DNA of 35,421 nt, from NCBI GenBank assembly GCA_005799025.1, contig SYHX01000003.1:1-35421 (forward strand). Direction: 5' to 3'. The notes beneath the pieces were generated by a model. It worked only from the letters and a program-made list of their open reading frames with translations, made no database searches and was not told where the DNA came from. Shown piece by piece: positions 16,901-25,592 of this stretch. A program made the translations under genes and the position numbers. Position 1 is the stretch's first letter. Every line of letters starts with the position of its first letter. This stretch comes from Bacteroidota bacterium. Lineage in GTDB: Bacteria; Bacteroidota; Bacteroidia; UBA7662.

Positions 16901-17225
16901 AAGGATGTTCCGGGCGAACGTTAAATTGCTGCTCTAACGCAGATGTTAACAAAGGCAAACAACGATGAATCCACTTGGCTGTACTGTCCATGCCCAACGG
17001 ATAATAAATTTTATGTTCCCCAGACTCCATAAACTGCCATTGGGTTTCATGCATTTGACGCTGATTCGACCCAAACGGGGTCATTTGGATTTGCAATTGG
17101 GCATGGGATGGAATCCACACGCCTCCCAACCCAAGGCAAAAACCTAGCAGAATCCTCACCCCCCAAAAGGACAAAGAACTTAAATAAGTCTTCTGATCTA
17201 AATTCAATTCTTTGACCGTGTTCAT
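13902..17225 (-). CDS. Large envelope protein: degenerate metallopeptidase-like domain, TolB-like propeller and C-terminal barrel
   Basis: The 1107-aa protein has a signal peptide ending near WIPSHAQ. The next 250 residues resemble the gluzincin/peptidase-MA region of Bacteroidetes 'Tol biopolymer transporter'-like proteins: [17 protein letters not shown] then [14 protein letters not shown]. The HExxH zinc motif is replaced by REGIT, so peptidase activity is unlikely. Propeller blades of TolB/PD40 type follow ([56 protein letters not shown]). The last 400 residues look like an outer-membrane beta-barrel ending WVISLGLDF with a terminal Phe. I chose ATG 17225; an in-frame ATG 15 codons upstream would make the signal peptide very long. 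A TATTTTTG box lies 5 bp before the chosen ATG. Role unknown; surface or outer-membrane location is inferred. Confidence 0.7.
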   Translation of the reverse strand: MNTVKELNLDQKTYLSSLSFWGVRILLGFCLGLGGVWIPSHAQLQIQMTPFGSNQRQMHETQWQFMESGEHKIYYPLGMDSTAKWIHRCLPLLTSALEQQFNVRPEHPYQLLLYRNRLEWEESNLNREKYYYNIGWNFPAPGNKIPVFADQYSSTMIAQIREGITRILIADLVYGGNSFQRIQNQALLVLPSWFTEGLARYWGLGWNGSMDRELQEWVRGRTKPRYGELVRQRPDLAGTLFWHRYIRVSGEGGATRLLMAARSQRQVQAAFRSLNKQSYNEFVTGILEEYQTEIARDSVENALTRDALEILALRGIPKSRVRMDSKGKQIALVAYRGGRYRVLAYDRANKILQEVFRSQRVRRVDANSFPVIAWHPGGQRMVVVGDFGNGLFLMDFQKQADGLWVQDQQPVKEADWVQSIDWSPDGKSLVIAGSKHHQSRLMLCSLNTKQWRILLMDSLEKSDVRFVPSSKGVVFGFSKPLDSMQILYPIGQLPRQTTGICRLDFLPNSLPIILFSSDSEEVSNPLPLAGGRLIWLSDRSGYRIQYIGQWDMITETPQAVPPFALNLAWHEAGSQSTQLILGNKNLIMDATIGFRSRLDTFQKPETYASAPPVNSWRREQRARVAALLASGFVPGSENLIVRPNVGLFTFPEFLKDSSIISVEKVLTADHERTGGTDRNTPLGMAIRALFASKPAKVHTILRKGRYVRASAMDNIGIQAGNNILTGRMPLLSASPLHMLHAQPGAVTRISLSDIPEDQTLSAGALILQSLSNFQSYLLYENLKGLTDWRMMGVYSIIPAIQSYDNPGIGTAPSGPIRSSLEFYTSATYPISRSFGLSATVGHMASVDRGPLNPDNPKGNLDIVEQLSGIRLEAMWEKSKESFGWRTGGFRIKVYGEKYFATGGLLGSGNLVALEGRSYTSLMPGLVWANRLSFQHSGGTLKANYMAGGAEQWLLPRFNGDMPRPASNRVLMFALAAPVKGLPINTRNGSAFISSGTELRLAFSALRSAIPVGSDFWRSFRIYGFADGATVWNRGQFLQADSLLFPTQIIQGPVRVNLLQTLSPLLWSYGMGLRANVLGYSLRLDRAWAHENRKALQPTWVISLGLDF

Positions 17226-17230
17226 TATTC

Positions 17231-17238
17231 CAAAAATA
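17231..17238 (-). promoter_or_regulatory. Possible -7 box of the TolB/barrel gene
   Basis: The minus strand reads TATTTTTG, an exact TAnnTTTG match, only 5 bases before the ATG at 17225. No good -33 TTG was found. If used, the mRNA would be almost leaderless; if not, the gene may start at the upstream ATG (17270). Confidence 0.35.
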
Positions 17239-17284
17239 CTTATCTTAAGGGCACACTCGTATCCATACACTCCTTGTCAATCTT

Positions 17285-17923
17285 ATGATTAAAAGCTTTA
17301 CTTTCAACCCTTTTCAAGAAAACACCTACCTCCTTACCGCTCCCAATAGAAATGCCATCTTAATAGATCCGGGTTGTTATACCCCCGCTGAAGAAAAAAT
17401 CCTCTCCGATTATATCCAAAGCCATGGACTTAAGCCTGTCATGCTGCTTTTGACCCATGCGCATTTGGATCATATCCTCGGCAATCAATGGGCGTTCCAA
17501 ACTTATGGCCTAAGGCCTCAAATGCACTCCTTGGATTTGCCTGATTTACAACGCCTTGAAGCCTATGCTCCCTTGTTCGGGGTCCAAGCCAAAGCTTCTC
17601 CGGAGCCTGAACATTTCTTGATCAATGGTGACCAAATTCACTGGGATGGCCCTCAAATTCAGGTAATGCAAGCCCCCGGCCACTCCCCAGGCAGTCTATG
17701 CTTTTATATTCAAGAGTTGGGCAGCGTACTTTCAGGGGATGTACTATTCCAAGGCAGCATTGGTCGAACCGACTTGCCTGGGGGGGATCACCCAACCCTT
17801 ATTAATTCTATTCACCGTGTATTGATGCCACTACCAGGCAATACCGCCGTGTATTCAGGTCACGGTTCCTCCACAACCATAGACCAAGAGCGGGTAAACA
17901 ACCCCTTCCTCCGAGGTAATTAA
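17285..17923 (+). CDS. Metallo-beta-lactamase-fold hydrolase, glyoxalase II-like
   Basis: The 212-aa protein is a short member of the glyoxalase II-like branch. It opens MIKSFTFNPFQENTYLL, typical of that group, and has the di-zinc motif THAHLDH (residues 57-63), the third-ligand segment APGHSPGSLCFY, and SGDVLFQGSIGRTDLPGGD with the bridging Asp. The terminal ligand is in VYSGHGSSTTI. Such proteins hydrolyse thioesters or related substrates; the substrate here is unknown. It is divergent from the TolB/barrel gene (59 bp between starts) and convergent with porV. A small hairpin between them (17936-17952) has no clear U-tract. Confidence 0.9.
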   Translation: MIKSFTFNPFQENTYLLTAPNRNAILIDPGCYTPAEEKILSDYIQSHGLKPVMLLLTHAHLDHILGNQWAFQTYGLRPQMHSLDLPDLQRLEAYAPLFGVQAKASPEPEHFLINGDQIHWDGPQIQVMQAPGHSPGSLCFYIQELGSVLSGDVLFQGSIGRTDLPGGDHPTLINSIHRVLMPLPGNTAVYSGHGSSTTIDQERVNNPFLRGN

Positions 17924-17968
17924 AACATCCTATTGCGGTCGCTTTGAGACCGGCGTTCTTGAATGAAT

Positions 17969-19228
17969 TTACTCTGCTACAGGCATCTCGCCGTCGGATG
18001 CCGTGGATTTCCCTAATGATCCTAGATCGAATATCAACGAAAACCTCAAGGTATTTGCCAGAGGATTGGTCTGCAATTGACCCACAGGAAGCAAATAGGA
18101 GAAGTTCAAATTGAAGACATTGTATTGCAAACCCATTCCCGCGGTGAAATATTGCCTTCCTCCCTTGGTGGGATGCTCGTACATGTAGCCACCCCGCAGG
18201 GCAAAAACCTGGTTGTAAAGATATTCAACCCCAATGGAGGGATTAATTTCCCTCAGCTCTTCCTTGAAACCATCAGGGGCATCATTGAATGAACCTAACA
18301 TCCCTTCAATTACCGATTTCTGGTTAGGGTCCGAACCACGTTCAATGATAGGAGAACCGTTATCGTCAAATCGAATGCGATTCAAACTATCCCGCTTGTA
18401 AACAGGATTGGTAGGAACCAGCAATTTATTAATATCCAAAGAAAACGAAACTTTGTTATACCGGTCAATGACCGTGGTGATGGTCGTCCCTAAACGCATA
18501 TTAGCGGGGATAAAACTAGTCTGCCCTGATTCAGAATAGGCCATTTTATTGCCCATATTGCTAATGACTAAGCCTGCCGCTATATTGCTTTCTTGGCCAA
18601 AGATTCTACTTGGTCGGTTGTAATAGAAAGAAAGATCCCCAGCTACTGCCTTACCGGCTTTGAATTGATTGTTAGGATCAAATCCCGCCGCCAGATTCGA
18701 ATACACATAACGCAACCCAACACCCACACTGAATTCATCGCTCAATTTGCGGGAGTATGATCCATCTATAGCGAATTCATTGGGATTAAATGTCCCTAGC
18801 GAAGCGCCGTTGTTATCCGTGAAATTGATATCACCCAAAGAAAAATAGCGCATCGAAACACCGACTGCCTGCAAATCATCAAGACGTTTGTAACCGCTTA
18901 CATAGGCCAAGGAAACATCGGGGACCAGGTTGCGAAGCCATGGAGTGTAATTCATGGCAATTCCACTGTTGTTACCCACAAAGCAAAGCTTAGCCGCATT
19001 CCAAAACATTGAATTTGCATCAGGGCTGATGGCAACCCCAACATCCCCCATAGCTCCTGACCGTGCATCGGGCGAGATCATTAGAAAGGGCACAGCAGAC
19101 GTAATCGTATTCAAGGTACCGCCTCCCAATTGTTGCGGAGTGATTTGACCATTGGCTGCGAAGGCCACCAAGAATGCCAAACCCAAACAAGGCGCGAGTA
19201 GGAAGGAACGAAATCTGAAACGCATCAT
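17969..19228 (-). CDS. porV: Type IX secretion system outer-membrane protein PorV (LptO)
   Basis: PorV is a 14-strand outer-membrane barrel that shuttles T9SS cargo from the translocon to the sortase PorU. The 419-aa protein has a signal peptide ending near VAFAANGQ. The conserved PorV start AVPFLMISPDARSGAMGDVG is followed by SPDANSMFWNAAKLCF and NYTPWLRNLVPDVSLAYVSG, the strongest family signatures. Later it has FSVGVGLRYVYSNL and GVEYLYNQVFALRGGYMYEH. It lies 127 bp downstream of porU on the same strand and has its own -7 box in the gap, so it may be read both from the porU transcript and independently. The porU-porV neighbourhood with gldJ is a known T9SS arrangement. Confidence 0.95.
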   Translation of the reverse strand: MMRFRFRSFLLAPCLGLAFLVAFAANGQITPQQLGGGTLNTITSAVPFLMISPDARSGAMGDVGVAISPDANSMFWNAAKLCFVGNNSGIAMNYTPWLRNLVPDVSLAYVSGYKRLDDLQAVGVSMRYFSLGDINFTDNNGASLGTFNPNEFAIDGSYSRKLSDEFSVGVGLRYVYSNLAAGFDPNNQFKAGKAVAGDLSFYYNRPSRIFGQESNIAAGLVISNMGNKMAYSESGQTSFIPANMRLGTTITTVIDRYNKVSFSLDINKLLVPTNPVYKRDSLNRIRFDDNGSPIIERGSDPNQKSVIEGMLGSFNDAPDGFKEELREINPSIGVEYLYNQVFALRGGYMYEHPTKGGRQYFTAGMGLQYNVFNLNFSYLLPVGQLQTNPLANTLRFSLIFDLGSLGKSTASDGEMPVAE

Positions 19229-19332
19229 CTATAAAATTAAAAAATTAGATCAACATGTGTAAATAACGAAAAATAAGCAAATAGTTGTCTTTTGAATAGA
19301 GAGAAAAATTAAATATAGGGTTTTTGAGAGAT

Positions 19333-19341
19333 GCAAAGGTA
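19333..19341 (-). promoter_or_regulatory. Bacteroidetes-type -7 promoter box for porV
   Basis: The minus strand reads TACCTTTGC, an exact TAnnTTTGC match, in the porU-porV gap, ending 104 bases before the porV ATG. A convincing -33 TTG is not visible at the expected spacing. It implies a leader of about 100 nucleotides. Confidence 0.5.
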
Positions 19342-19355
19342 GTGTAAAGTGCAAT

Positions 19356-22300
19356 TTATCGAGTTACCCACATTCGGGTTTGGGCCGAAGCTCTTTGATC
19401 CTCACATTCGACCTCGATCTGAACCAAATAAAGACCGTTGGTTAAGATATGGGTCCAGTCCCGATTTGTGTTGGAATCCATTCGGAAATAATTACCCTGG
19501 GAGGCACCCGTTTCCTCCATACGGTGAACAATCTTCCCTTGCATATCTATAAAGTTAAGGTTTATCCGCATAGATGATCCAGGTCGGTTGTGATTGAATT
19601 CTAGAATCGGGTTCATGCCAGCGCCAACAGGGTTTGGAAAAACAGCGAGGGATTGAATATGGAACTGATTATTAGGGACTACTTGGAAACGAAGTTGGCC
19701 CGTGGATGAATTATTGCATACATCCCAGGCCTTCAACTCCAAAGTATACGAGCCAGGGGCAAGTTGGCCCAAAGGGTAACGAATTCGACCACTACGGTAT
19801 TGGTCCGGATCTGAAACATAATAGGCATTCAAAGTCTGTGCGCCTGCTTTGTCACCGTTAAGCACAATCTGCATTTCCCTGCCAATTCCCGAGGCGCTGG
19901 AGTTGATGCCATCTTCATCGTATAAGGTTGCCCACAATACATTGTTCAAACCGACAATTCCTTCACTTCGAAACAAAGAATCATTGAGTGACATCACGAT
20001 GCGAGGCCCATCAGGTTGACATAATGAATTCGTCGAACTTCCCCCTACGATAATCATCCGCGAATCACCCGCGGCATCACCCCTTGTATTCCCTGGATAT
20101 AGCGAATCGTCTAGATTACGGAAGGCATAGGTACTAATTCGGCCATTACCAAACACATAATTAATGTCCTTGGGAACTCGGAATTGGGATTTCCATTGCC
20201 CTGCCTTAACAGTTGATTTTCCCCTGAATATTATATTGTTATACTCCGAATATGCAAAGAAATAGGAATCCGGATCGTTGGCCCTTGTGCGAAGAGAGGA
20301 AGCTTTATCCAACACATTCAAATCAAGGAAACCGTTGAATGAACTATCCAATATTCCTCCAGCATTGAACACCTTTCCCTTGATTTCTATCAGACCCAAG
20401 GCTTTCAAGGTATCACTCACTGTGTCCACGGTAATGCTTTGCTGAGGAAAAGCTAATCGAAGCGCAGGATCACCCAGCAAAGTAAAATTTCGGGTATTGA
20501 TTATTCCTAATTCAGGGTTTGCCGCCTCTTTGTATAAGTCTCCTAACCTTAAGGGCTTTCCTTGGTCCTTCCGGAAAAGATGGTCTCTAAAGAGGCGAGA
20601 GGAAATGCTCAAATTAAAGTTGGTAAAGGTTACCCGGGATGTAGTCAGCAAGGCAATAGCACCGCCTCGGGGATTCAGCAAGGCCCGCTCGCCAGCGCTC
20701 CATATTGAAGGATTATCGAAACGAGCAAATTCACACGTTGCCGTTACCATCAGGGGGTAACGCCCGGGATGATCCCAGCCCTCAATTTCCGGAATTGTCA
20801 TGATGCGCTCTTCGGCGAGACCATTCACCCCGCCGTGCCCCATGTAAGCCATCACCAAACAGCCATCCTGCATCGCCCTATTGATTCGATCATTGACGGC
20901 CGGATATCGGGCACCACCTGGCCTGCTTTCCTGCTCGTACGCATCAGCGTAGATTTTCCGAACCAAACCCTGCGGGTACTGAGTCTCTGTATGCCGAACA
21001 AGCTCCGCGCAATCATTCAGATGAATATTGTAATCTTGGTCATCGGCCACAAAAACAAACTCATTTCGCCAAGGGCCTCGATTCGAAGGATCTAAATAAT
21101 CTTGAATTTTACGAACCATTGCCGTGGCTTGGGCCATATCCCTCACCGGAATTCGGCCTATTCCCAAATCCATACGATCTCCACCGCCATCGCCAAAGGC
21201 ACCTTCGGTAGAATCCATCAAACCAAAGAAAGCATCCGAGCAATACGAACCCAATGGATCACGAGAGTTGTAACTCTGAAAGGTGGGTACATGATTCAAA
21301 TTTCCTGGTACAATATCAAATACATCGTAGGATGTCGATCCTAATAACAACAAATACTTTAAAGATGGCCCTGCGGAACTTTGAGGCGTTCTGCGATGAT
21401 ATAGCATCCGTAAATAATCCCGAATTGCCACCAAATCGCGACGACCCGAAGAAAATTCCCGATACAAATCATCGGGATGTACGATATTGATTTTCAGGCC
21501 ATCATATTGATTATGGATTGCCGCAATTTGGGTTGCCTGCGTCATAAAATACTTCGGTGTTACGATCACCATATCCGCTGATGAATCCGCCATGACATTC
21601 TGATTGGGAATAAGAATCATGGACAATGGTGGCCCAAAAGCACTGCCTTTGATTAAGCACAATTGCCTAAGCCTATCTCCTGGGACCAAAATTTGCTGAA
21701 AGTTCGATCCGCTAATTTGAAGATCTTCAAAGGGATACGCCGACACCTCCCATGGCTTGGTCACATCCCATACCTGCAGAGGCTGAGAAACAGACAACCA
21801 ACGATAATGGGTTGGCTGAGGGCCCAAGGTGGAGGCGTTGTAGAAAACCTGGGAAACCGGCCAAAGCTCCGGCTGAATTCTAGGTCTTCCCTGGACCAGA
21901 ATGCGATCCAACCATGCCTGTGCAGAATTGTTCTGACGACTGAAAACCGTGTTCAGATTCAACTGAGACGAACCCGGATCGGTGGACCAAATTTCTTCCT
22001 TCAAATTGTAGAACGGATCCAAATAATAGGTGCCTACCTGTGGCGTAACAACCGTTCGGGGGTCTTGCCCGTTCAATCGAAGGGTAATGGGCGAGGTGGC
22101 GCCCTGACTTCTGATGGCCACACGAACAGCGATCCTGCAAGTATCCCCAGGGGAATAGGAAGGCAAACCCAAGGCGAAATTGCGGTTATTCACCAAGTCA
22201 AGAGGCTCACCCAACCATTCCCTACCGCTTTTGATTGGATTATTCAGTTCTTTCTCGTAGGCCAACAAGCAATCTCCCCGATCTGTTACGGGCCATGGCC

Positions 22301-22820
22301 CAGGCCCTGGGGAGGGCCCTCCTGGCTGAACTGTATCGATGCGAAGAACGAGCGAGCTGACGGGTTGTTTCGCATCTTCCCAATCCGGATTCAGAAAGGC
22401 ATACGATTTCTGCTCATAGGGATTGGGAGATTTGTTCAAAATTGCAGTCCCTGAAGATTGCTGTATACTCTCGGAGCCAGGGATATAGAACAGAAAATAC
22501 TCGTTGTCCTCAAACACCCCATCTAGATCCCCATGAAATTGAAGGGGGTATTGCACCAATCCCCAAGGCCGTACCGCATTATTGGCCTCTGGAAGAGGCC
22601 CCCTATCACCGCCAAAAACGACCAAACGGTCCGTATGCACCCTTGTCGGATGAAGCCCTACACTTTGAAGCCATTGAGGAGTTATTTTGTATATGCCCTC
22701 TCCTGCAAACCCCATTTGAAACCAATCGCCTGACTTCAATGGACTGGCTTTCAGGCTCATAATCATAGTTTGAGCTAGAAGAATCAAGCCACAGCAAAAC
22801 TTTATCAAAAAAATTTTCAC
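19356..22820 (-). CDS. porU: Type IX secretion system sortase PorU (C25 peptidase family)
   Basis: PorU is the gingipain-like (C25) sortase on the cell surface that removes the C-terminal signal of T9SS cargo and attaches it to lipid. The 1154-aa protein has a signal peptide (about 1-26) and an N-terminal region with SGDWFQMGFAGEGIYKIT. The C25 core includes RDYLRMLYHRR, GIGRIPVRD, catalytic-region His662 in YMGHGGVNG and nucleophile Cys696 in VTATCEFARFD. An Ig-like segment follows, and a C-terminal sorting-type domain ends at NGLYLVQIEVECED and RMWVTR. The start codon is GTG at 22820. The length fits PorU (about 1100-1300 aa). It is first in the porU-porV unit and divergent from porP-gldJ across 228 bp. 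Confidence 0.94.
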   Translation of the reverse strand: MKIFLIKFCCGLILLAQTMIMSLKASPLKSGDWFQMGFAGEGIYKITPQWLQSVGLHPTRVHTDRLVVFGGDRGPLPEANNAVRPWGLVQYPLQFHGDLDGVFEDNEYFLFYIPGSESIQQSSGTAILNKSPNPYEQKSYAFLNPDWEDAKQPVSSLVLRIDTVQPGGPSPGPGPWPVTDRGDCLLAYEKELNNPIKSGREWLGEPLDLVNNRNFALGLPSYSPGDTCRIAVRVAIRSQGATSPITLRLNGQDPRTVVTPQVGTYYLDPFYNLKEEIWSTDPGSSQLNLNTVFSRQNNSAQAWLDRILVQGRPRIQPELWPVSQVFYNASTLGPQPTHYRWLSVSQPLQVWDVTKPWEVSAYPFEDLQISGSNFQQILVPGDRLRQLCLIKGSAFGPPLSMILIPNQNVMADSSADMVIVTPKYFMTQATQIAAIHNQYDGLKINIVHPDDLYREFSSGRRDLVAIRDYLRMLYHRRTPQSSAGPSLKYLLLLGSTSYDVFDIVPGNLNHVPTFQSYNSRDPLGSYCSDAFFGLMDSTEGAFGDGGGDRMDLGIGRIPVRDMAQATAMVRKIQDYLDPSNRGPWRNEFVFVADDQDYNIHLNDCAELVRHTETQYPQGLVRKIYADAYEQESRPGGARYPAVNDRINRAMQDGCLVMAYMGHGGVNGLAEERIMTIPEIEGWDHPGRYPLMVTATCEFARFDNPSIWSAGERALLNPRGGAIALLTTSRVTFTNFNLSISSRLFRDHLFRKDQGKPLRLGDLYKEAANPELGIINTRNFTLLGDPALRLAFPQQSITVDTVSDTLKALGLIEIKGKVFNAGGILDSSFNGFLDLNVLDKASSLRTRANDPDSYFFAYSEYNNIIFRGKSTVKAGQWKSQFRVPKDINYVFGNGRISTYAFRNLDDSLYPGNTRGDAAGDSRMIIVGGSSTNSLCQPDGPRIVMSLNDSLFRSEGIVGLNNVLWATLYDEDGINSSASGIGREMQIVLNGDKAGAQTLNAYYVSDPDQYRSGRIRYPLGQLAPGSYTLELKAWDVCNNSSTGQLRFQVVPNNQFHIQSLAVFPNPVGAGMNPILEFNHNRPGSSMRINLNFIDMQGKIVHRMEETGASQGNYFRMDSNTNRDWTHILTNGLYLVQIEVECEDQRASAQTRMWVTR

Positions 22821-23008
22821 GATCGTAAAGTTCTCATTAAGTTTATCAATTAAGCCTTAAAATGGAATTAAGTCGCCCAAAATAAAAAAATGAATTAAGT
22901 TTGAAGAAGGGGGTGAAATCATGAAGACCGTGAATACTTAAGTCCCTTAACGCCCAAAACCCGTATAATCTTTCAATCATTTTCATGTTTCCCTTAAATT
23001 CCTTGGAT

Positions 23009-23039
23009 TTGGCCGCTTTTGGTGTGAAATTTACGCTTC
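23009..23039 (+). promoter_or_regulatory. Possible promoter of the porP-gldJ operon
   Basis: TTG at 23009-23011 is followed after 20 bases by TACGCTTC (23032-23039), a partial TAnnTTTG match with correct spacing. The ATG of porP is 9 bases further on. The -7 box has two mismatches, so this is tentative. Confidence 0.35.
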
Positions 23040-23048
23040 ATCCTTCCC

Positions 23049-24086
23049 ATGAGAATTTTTCCTAAAGTTAGAAAAGCGTTAATGAGCAACCCAAAAAGCA
23101 AGGCATTAGCCTCATTTTTCCTGATTTTTGGCGTGATGCAATGCCTAGCTCCAAGGATGTGGGCACAGGATGTGGTATTTTCCCAATTTTACGCAAACCC
23201 CCTTTATCTAAACCCTGCCTTGGCGGGTAATGCTTCCGATCCCCGTTTGACGTTCAATTTTCGCAACCAGTGGCCTGCCCTCAATGCCTCGTTCGTAACC
23301 TACAGTGCTGGCTTTGATCAACATTTTGACGCTTTGAGTGGCGGAGTCGGCCTGCATGTCCTTACCGATCAAATTGGCTCTGAGGCATTCCGCCATACGC
23401 AAGTTGCCTTACAATATGCCTATAACTTGAACATCAACAGGAATTTGGCGCTTCGAGCGGGGTTTCAATATGCCTATGCTAACCGTTCCTTGAACTTCAA
23501 TAAACTTACTTTTCCGGAACAAATTGATCGTGTCAACGGAATCGGTGGAAGGCCAACCGGTTCTGAAATTCCCTTTGGAACCAAAACGGTCACTATAAGC
23601 GATTTCTCGGCGGGGCTTATGCTTTTTTCCGAAAAGTTCTATTTCGGTGCCGCAGCACACCACCTAACTGAGCCAAGCCAAGCCTTTTTCGGAGATGCCG
23701 ATGCGCCTTGGCCCATGAGAATTTCTATCCACACAGGGGCGAATATTCCCCTAAGCCAATCCTATTCCAACGCTGAACCACTAACCCTATCGCCCAATGT
23801 GATCTACATTCAACAAGGGACATCAAGCCAAATCAATGTGGGAACTTATCTGAGCAAAGGCGCTCTTTCGGCAGGCCTATGGTATCGCGTAAATGATGCA
23901 ATCATTGCAACCGCCGGATTTCAGAGAGGACAAATGCGTTTGGGCTACGGCTATGATATTACAACCTCCAAACTAAGCGAAGCAAGACCCGGGGGTTCTC
24001 ACGAGGTCTCTCTAAGCTTTGTTTTCGAAAAATATGAACCCATCGAGAAAAGGCGTTATTCCAAAGTAAATTGTCCGCGATTCTAA
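23049..24086 (+). CDS. Type IX secretion system membrane protein PorP/SprF family
   Basis: PorP/SprF proteins are outer-membrane barrels tied to the T9SS; many help particular cargo such as gliding adhesins. The 345-aa protein has a signal peptide ending near RMWAQ. It then has the family signature DVVFSQFYANPLYLNPALAG, NFRNQWPALNASFVTYSAGF, LSGGVGLHVLTDQIG and ALRAGFQYAYANRSLNF. It ends with GSHEVSLSFVFEKYEP, typical of the last barrel strand. I keep ATG 23049; ATG 23082 would also leave a signal peptide. The gene is 39 bp upstream of gldJ and co-directional. PorP usually precedes porKLMN, but here it precedes gldJ. Confidence 0.92.
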   Translation: MRIFPKVRKALMSNPKSKALASFFLIFGVMQCLAPRMWAQDVVFSQFYANPLYLNPALAGNASDPRLTFNFRNQWPALNASFVTYSAGFDQHFDALSGGVGLHVLTDQIGSEAFRHTQVALQYAYNLNINRNLALRAGFQYAYANRSLNFNKLTFPEQIDRVNGIGGRPTGSEIPFGTKTVTISDFSAGLMLFSEKFYFGAAAHHLTEPSQAFFGDADAPWPMRISIHTGANIPLSQSYSNAEPLTLSPNVIYIQQGTSSQINVGTYLSKGALSAGLWYRVNDAIIATAGFQRGQMRLGYGYDITTSKLSEARPGGSHEVSLSFVFEKYEPIEKRRYSKVNCPRF

Positions 24087-24125
24087 ACTATCTTTTAATT
24101 GTTTTACCCAAGCACAAACTCAGCC

Positions 24126-25520
24126 ATGAACAAAAAAATATTATCCGTGTGGAAATGTGAGTCCATAATCGGCCTCCTGGCACTTGTTTTGGCCCTTTCG
24201 GGATGTGGTAATGGAAATCGCTCCACGACTACAACTTGGTTTTACGGCAATCCCAAAGGTCTTACTTTCAAGAGTATAGACCATAATGGAGCCCCTCCTC
24301 CGGGAATGATTTTTGTGCCAGGTGGATCCTTTGTGATGGGCGCCACCCAAGAGTCTGTTGCTCTTGATCCAGACAATGTTCCCAAATATGCATCTGTATC
24401 CTCCTTCTACATGGATGAGATTGAAGTCCCTAATGTCAGCTACTGTGAATACCTCAACTGGATGGCCAAAGTTTTTGCCCAATCTAACCCAGCGGCCTAT
24501 CGAAGTGCCTTACCTGATACGACCGTTTGGAGAAATGGCTTATCATTCAATGAGCCCCATGTAAATGACTATTTGCGTCACCCTGCTTTCAAATATTACC
24601 CTGTAGTTGGCGTTAGCTGGGTTCAAGCCAATCAATATTGCGAATGGCGAACAGACCGTGTTAATGAACAAAGGCTGATTGATGCGGGCTATATCAAATA
24701 TTCCGCCCAATCCGGCGAGCAGCATTTCACCACCAAAGGGTATTTGGCAGGTTTCTACCGCCCTGAACTTACTAAATCCAAAACCAAAACGAGTATTAAT
24801 GGCGAATTGGTATATCCCGTGACGGAAGATGGGTTTTTCACCGCTTCATACCGTTTGCCTTCTGAAGCCGAGTGGGAATATGCTGCCCAAGGCCTGGTTG
24901 GTAGAACAGAGAGCGGGCTGATTGCCGAAAGGAGAGTTTACCCATGGAACGAAAGGGGTATACGTTCAGGCCCTGGGCGCAGGCAGGGCAACTATTATGG
25001 AAACTTTAAGCACAGTGTCTCCACCCCCTCTGAGGTCGGGTCCTACGATGTCACTCGTGGTGGTCCAACGGCTCCAGGTAAATACTATCGTGCCAATGAT
25101 TTTGGACTTTATAACATGGCCGGAAATGTTAACGAATGGGTTGCCGACCTTTACCGGCCCACTTCCAATATCGAATCCGATGCGATTTCTCCTTTCTTAG
25201 GGGGTGGCTATACCCGTCCTCAATACGATGAAGAAGGGAATCTTGCCAAAGACAGTGCAGGAAGGGTGATCATGATCGCAGATGACCGAAGGTACAGCGA
25301 TGATTTGTTGTCCTCCTACCTTGATAGCGTTACTATTATCGCTAATCCCAACGGTCAGGTGAACAACCGCAACCGAGTTTATAAAGGGGGTAGCTACCGC
25401 GACATGCCTTATTGGGTAACACCGGGAGCTCGCCGTTTCTTCAATGAGTCCAAAGGGAAAGATGATTTAGGTTTCCGTTGTGCGATGATCGGCCTAGGCC
25501 GACCCAGAGGACAGAGGTAA
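24126..25520 (+). CDS. gldJ: Gliding motility/T9SS lipoprotein GldJ
   Basis: GldJ is an outer-membrane lipoprotein with a formylglycine-generating-enzyme (SUMF1)-like fold, needed for gliding and T9SS function. The 464-aa protein has a lipobox LSGC (Cys27), then TTTTWFYGNPKG and PPPGMIFVPGGSFVMGATQE. The strongest GldJ-specific matches are SSFYMDEIEVPNVSYCEYLN, TTVWRNGLSFNE, NDYLRHPAFKYYPVVGVSWV and WRTDRVNEQRL. YRLPSEAEWEYAAQG, NDFGLYNMAGNVNEWVADLY, VYKGGSYRDMPYW and DLGFRCAM follow. It is shorter than F. johnsoniae GldJ (about 560 aa), mainly in the loop before the final VYKGGS region. GldK/PorK was considered: the WRN...NDYLRHP block fits GldJ. ATG 24126 is preferred over a frame opening at 24099 because it gives a clean lipoprotein signal. 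Confidence 0.94.
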   Translation: MNKKILSVWKCESIIGLLALVLALSGCGNGNRSTTTTWFYGNPKGLTFKSIDHNGAPPPGMIFVPGGSFVMGATQESVALDPDNVPKYASVSSFYMDEIEVPNVSYCEYLNWMAKVFAQSNPAAYRSALPDTTVWRNGLSFNEPHVNDYLRHPAFKYYPVVGVSWVQANQYCEWRTDRVNEQRLIDAGYIKYSAQSGEQHFTTKGYLAGFYRPELTKSKTKTSINGELVYPVTEDGFFTASYRLPSEAEWEYAAQGLVGRTESGLIAERRVYPWNERGIRSGPGRRQGNYYGNFKHSVSTPSEVGSYDVTRGGPTAPGKYYRANDFGLYNMAGNVNEWVADLYRPTSNIESDAISPFLGGGYTRPQYDEEGNLAKDSAGRVIMIADDRRYSDDLLSSYLDSVTIIANPNGQVNNRNRVYKGGSYRDMPYWVTPGARRFFNESKGKDDLGFRCAMIGLGRPRGQR

Positions 25521-25545
25521 GAATCATCCGTTTCAAACCAAAAAC

Positions 25546-25592
25546 CGATTGATATAGTGATTAGCGATTGGTGTAGTGATCAGCGATTGATC
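25546..25592. repeat. Imperfect 19-bp tandem repeat, about 2.5 copies
   Basis: CGATTGATATAGTGATTAG (25546-25564) is followed by CGATTGGTGTAGTGATCAG (25565-25583) and a partial CGATTGATC (25584-25592). Units 1 and 2 differ at three of 19 positions. The array lies just after the gldJ stop and covers the TGA stop codon of the convergent FG-GAP gene. Confidence 0.85.

Noticed and set aside
17936-17952. CGGTC/GACCG hairpin between the MBL-fold gene and porV
   Set aside because: Only 5 bp of stem and no clear U-tract.
22290-22301. Perfect palindrome GGGCCATGGCCC inside porU
   Set aside because: Explained by Pro/Gly codons of a PGPGPWPV segment; no partner site or context.
21663-22454. 263-aa plus-strand frame within porU
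   Set aside because: Antisense shadow of the PorU coding region; Arg/Pro/Gly-rich with no domain.
24126-25520. Alternative identity GldK/PorK because PorP precedes it
   Set aside because: Its WRN...NDYLRHP...PVVGVSWV block and WRTDRVNE match GldJ, and no gldL/M/N follow.
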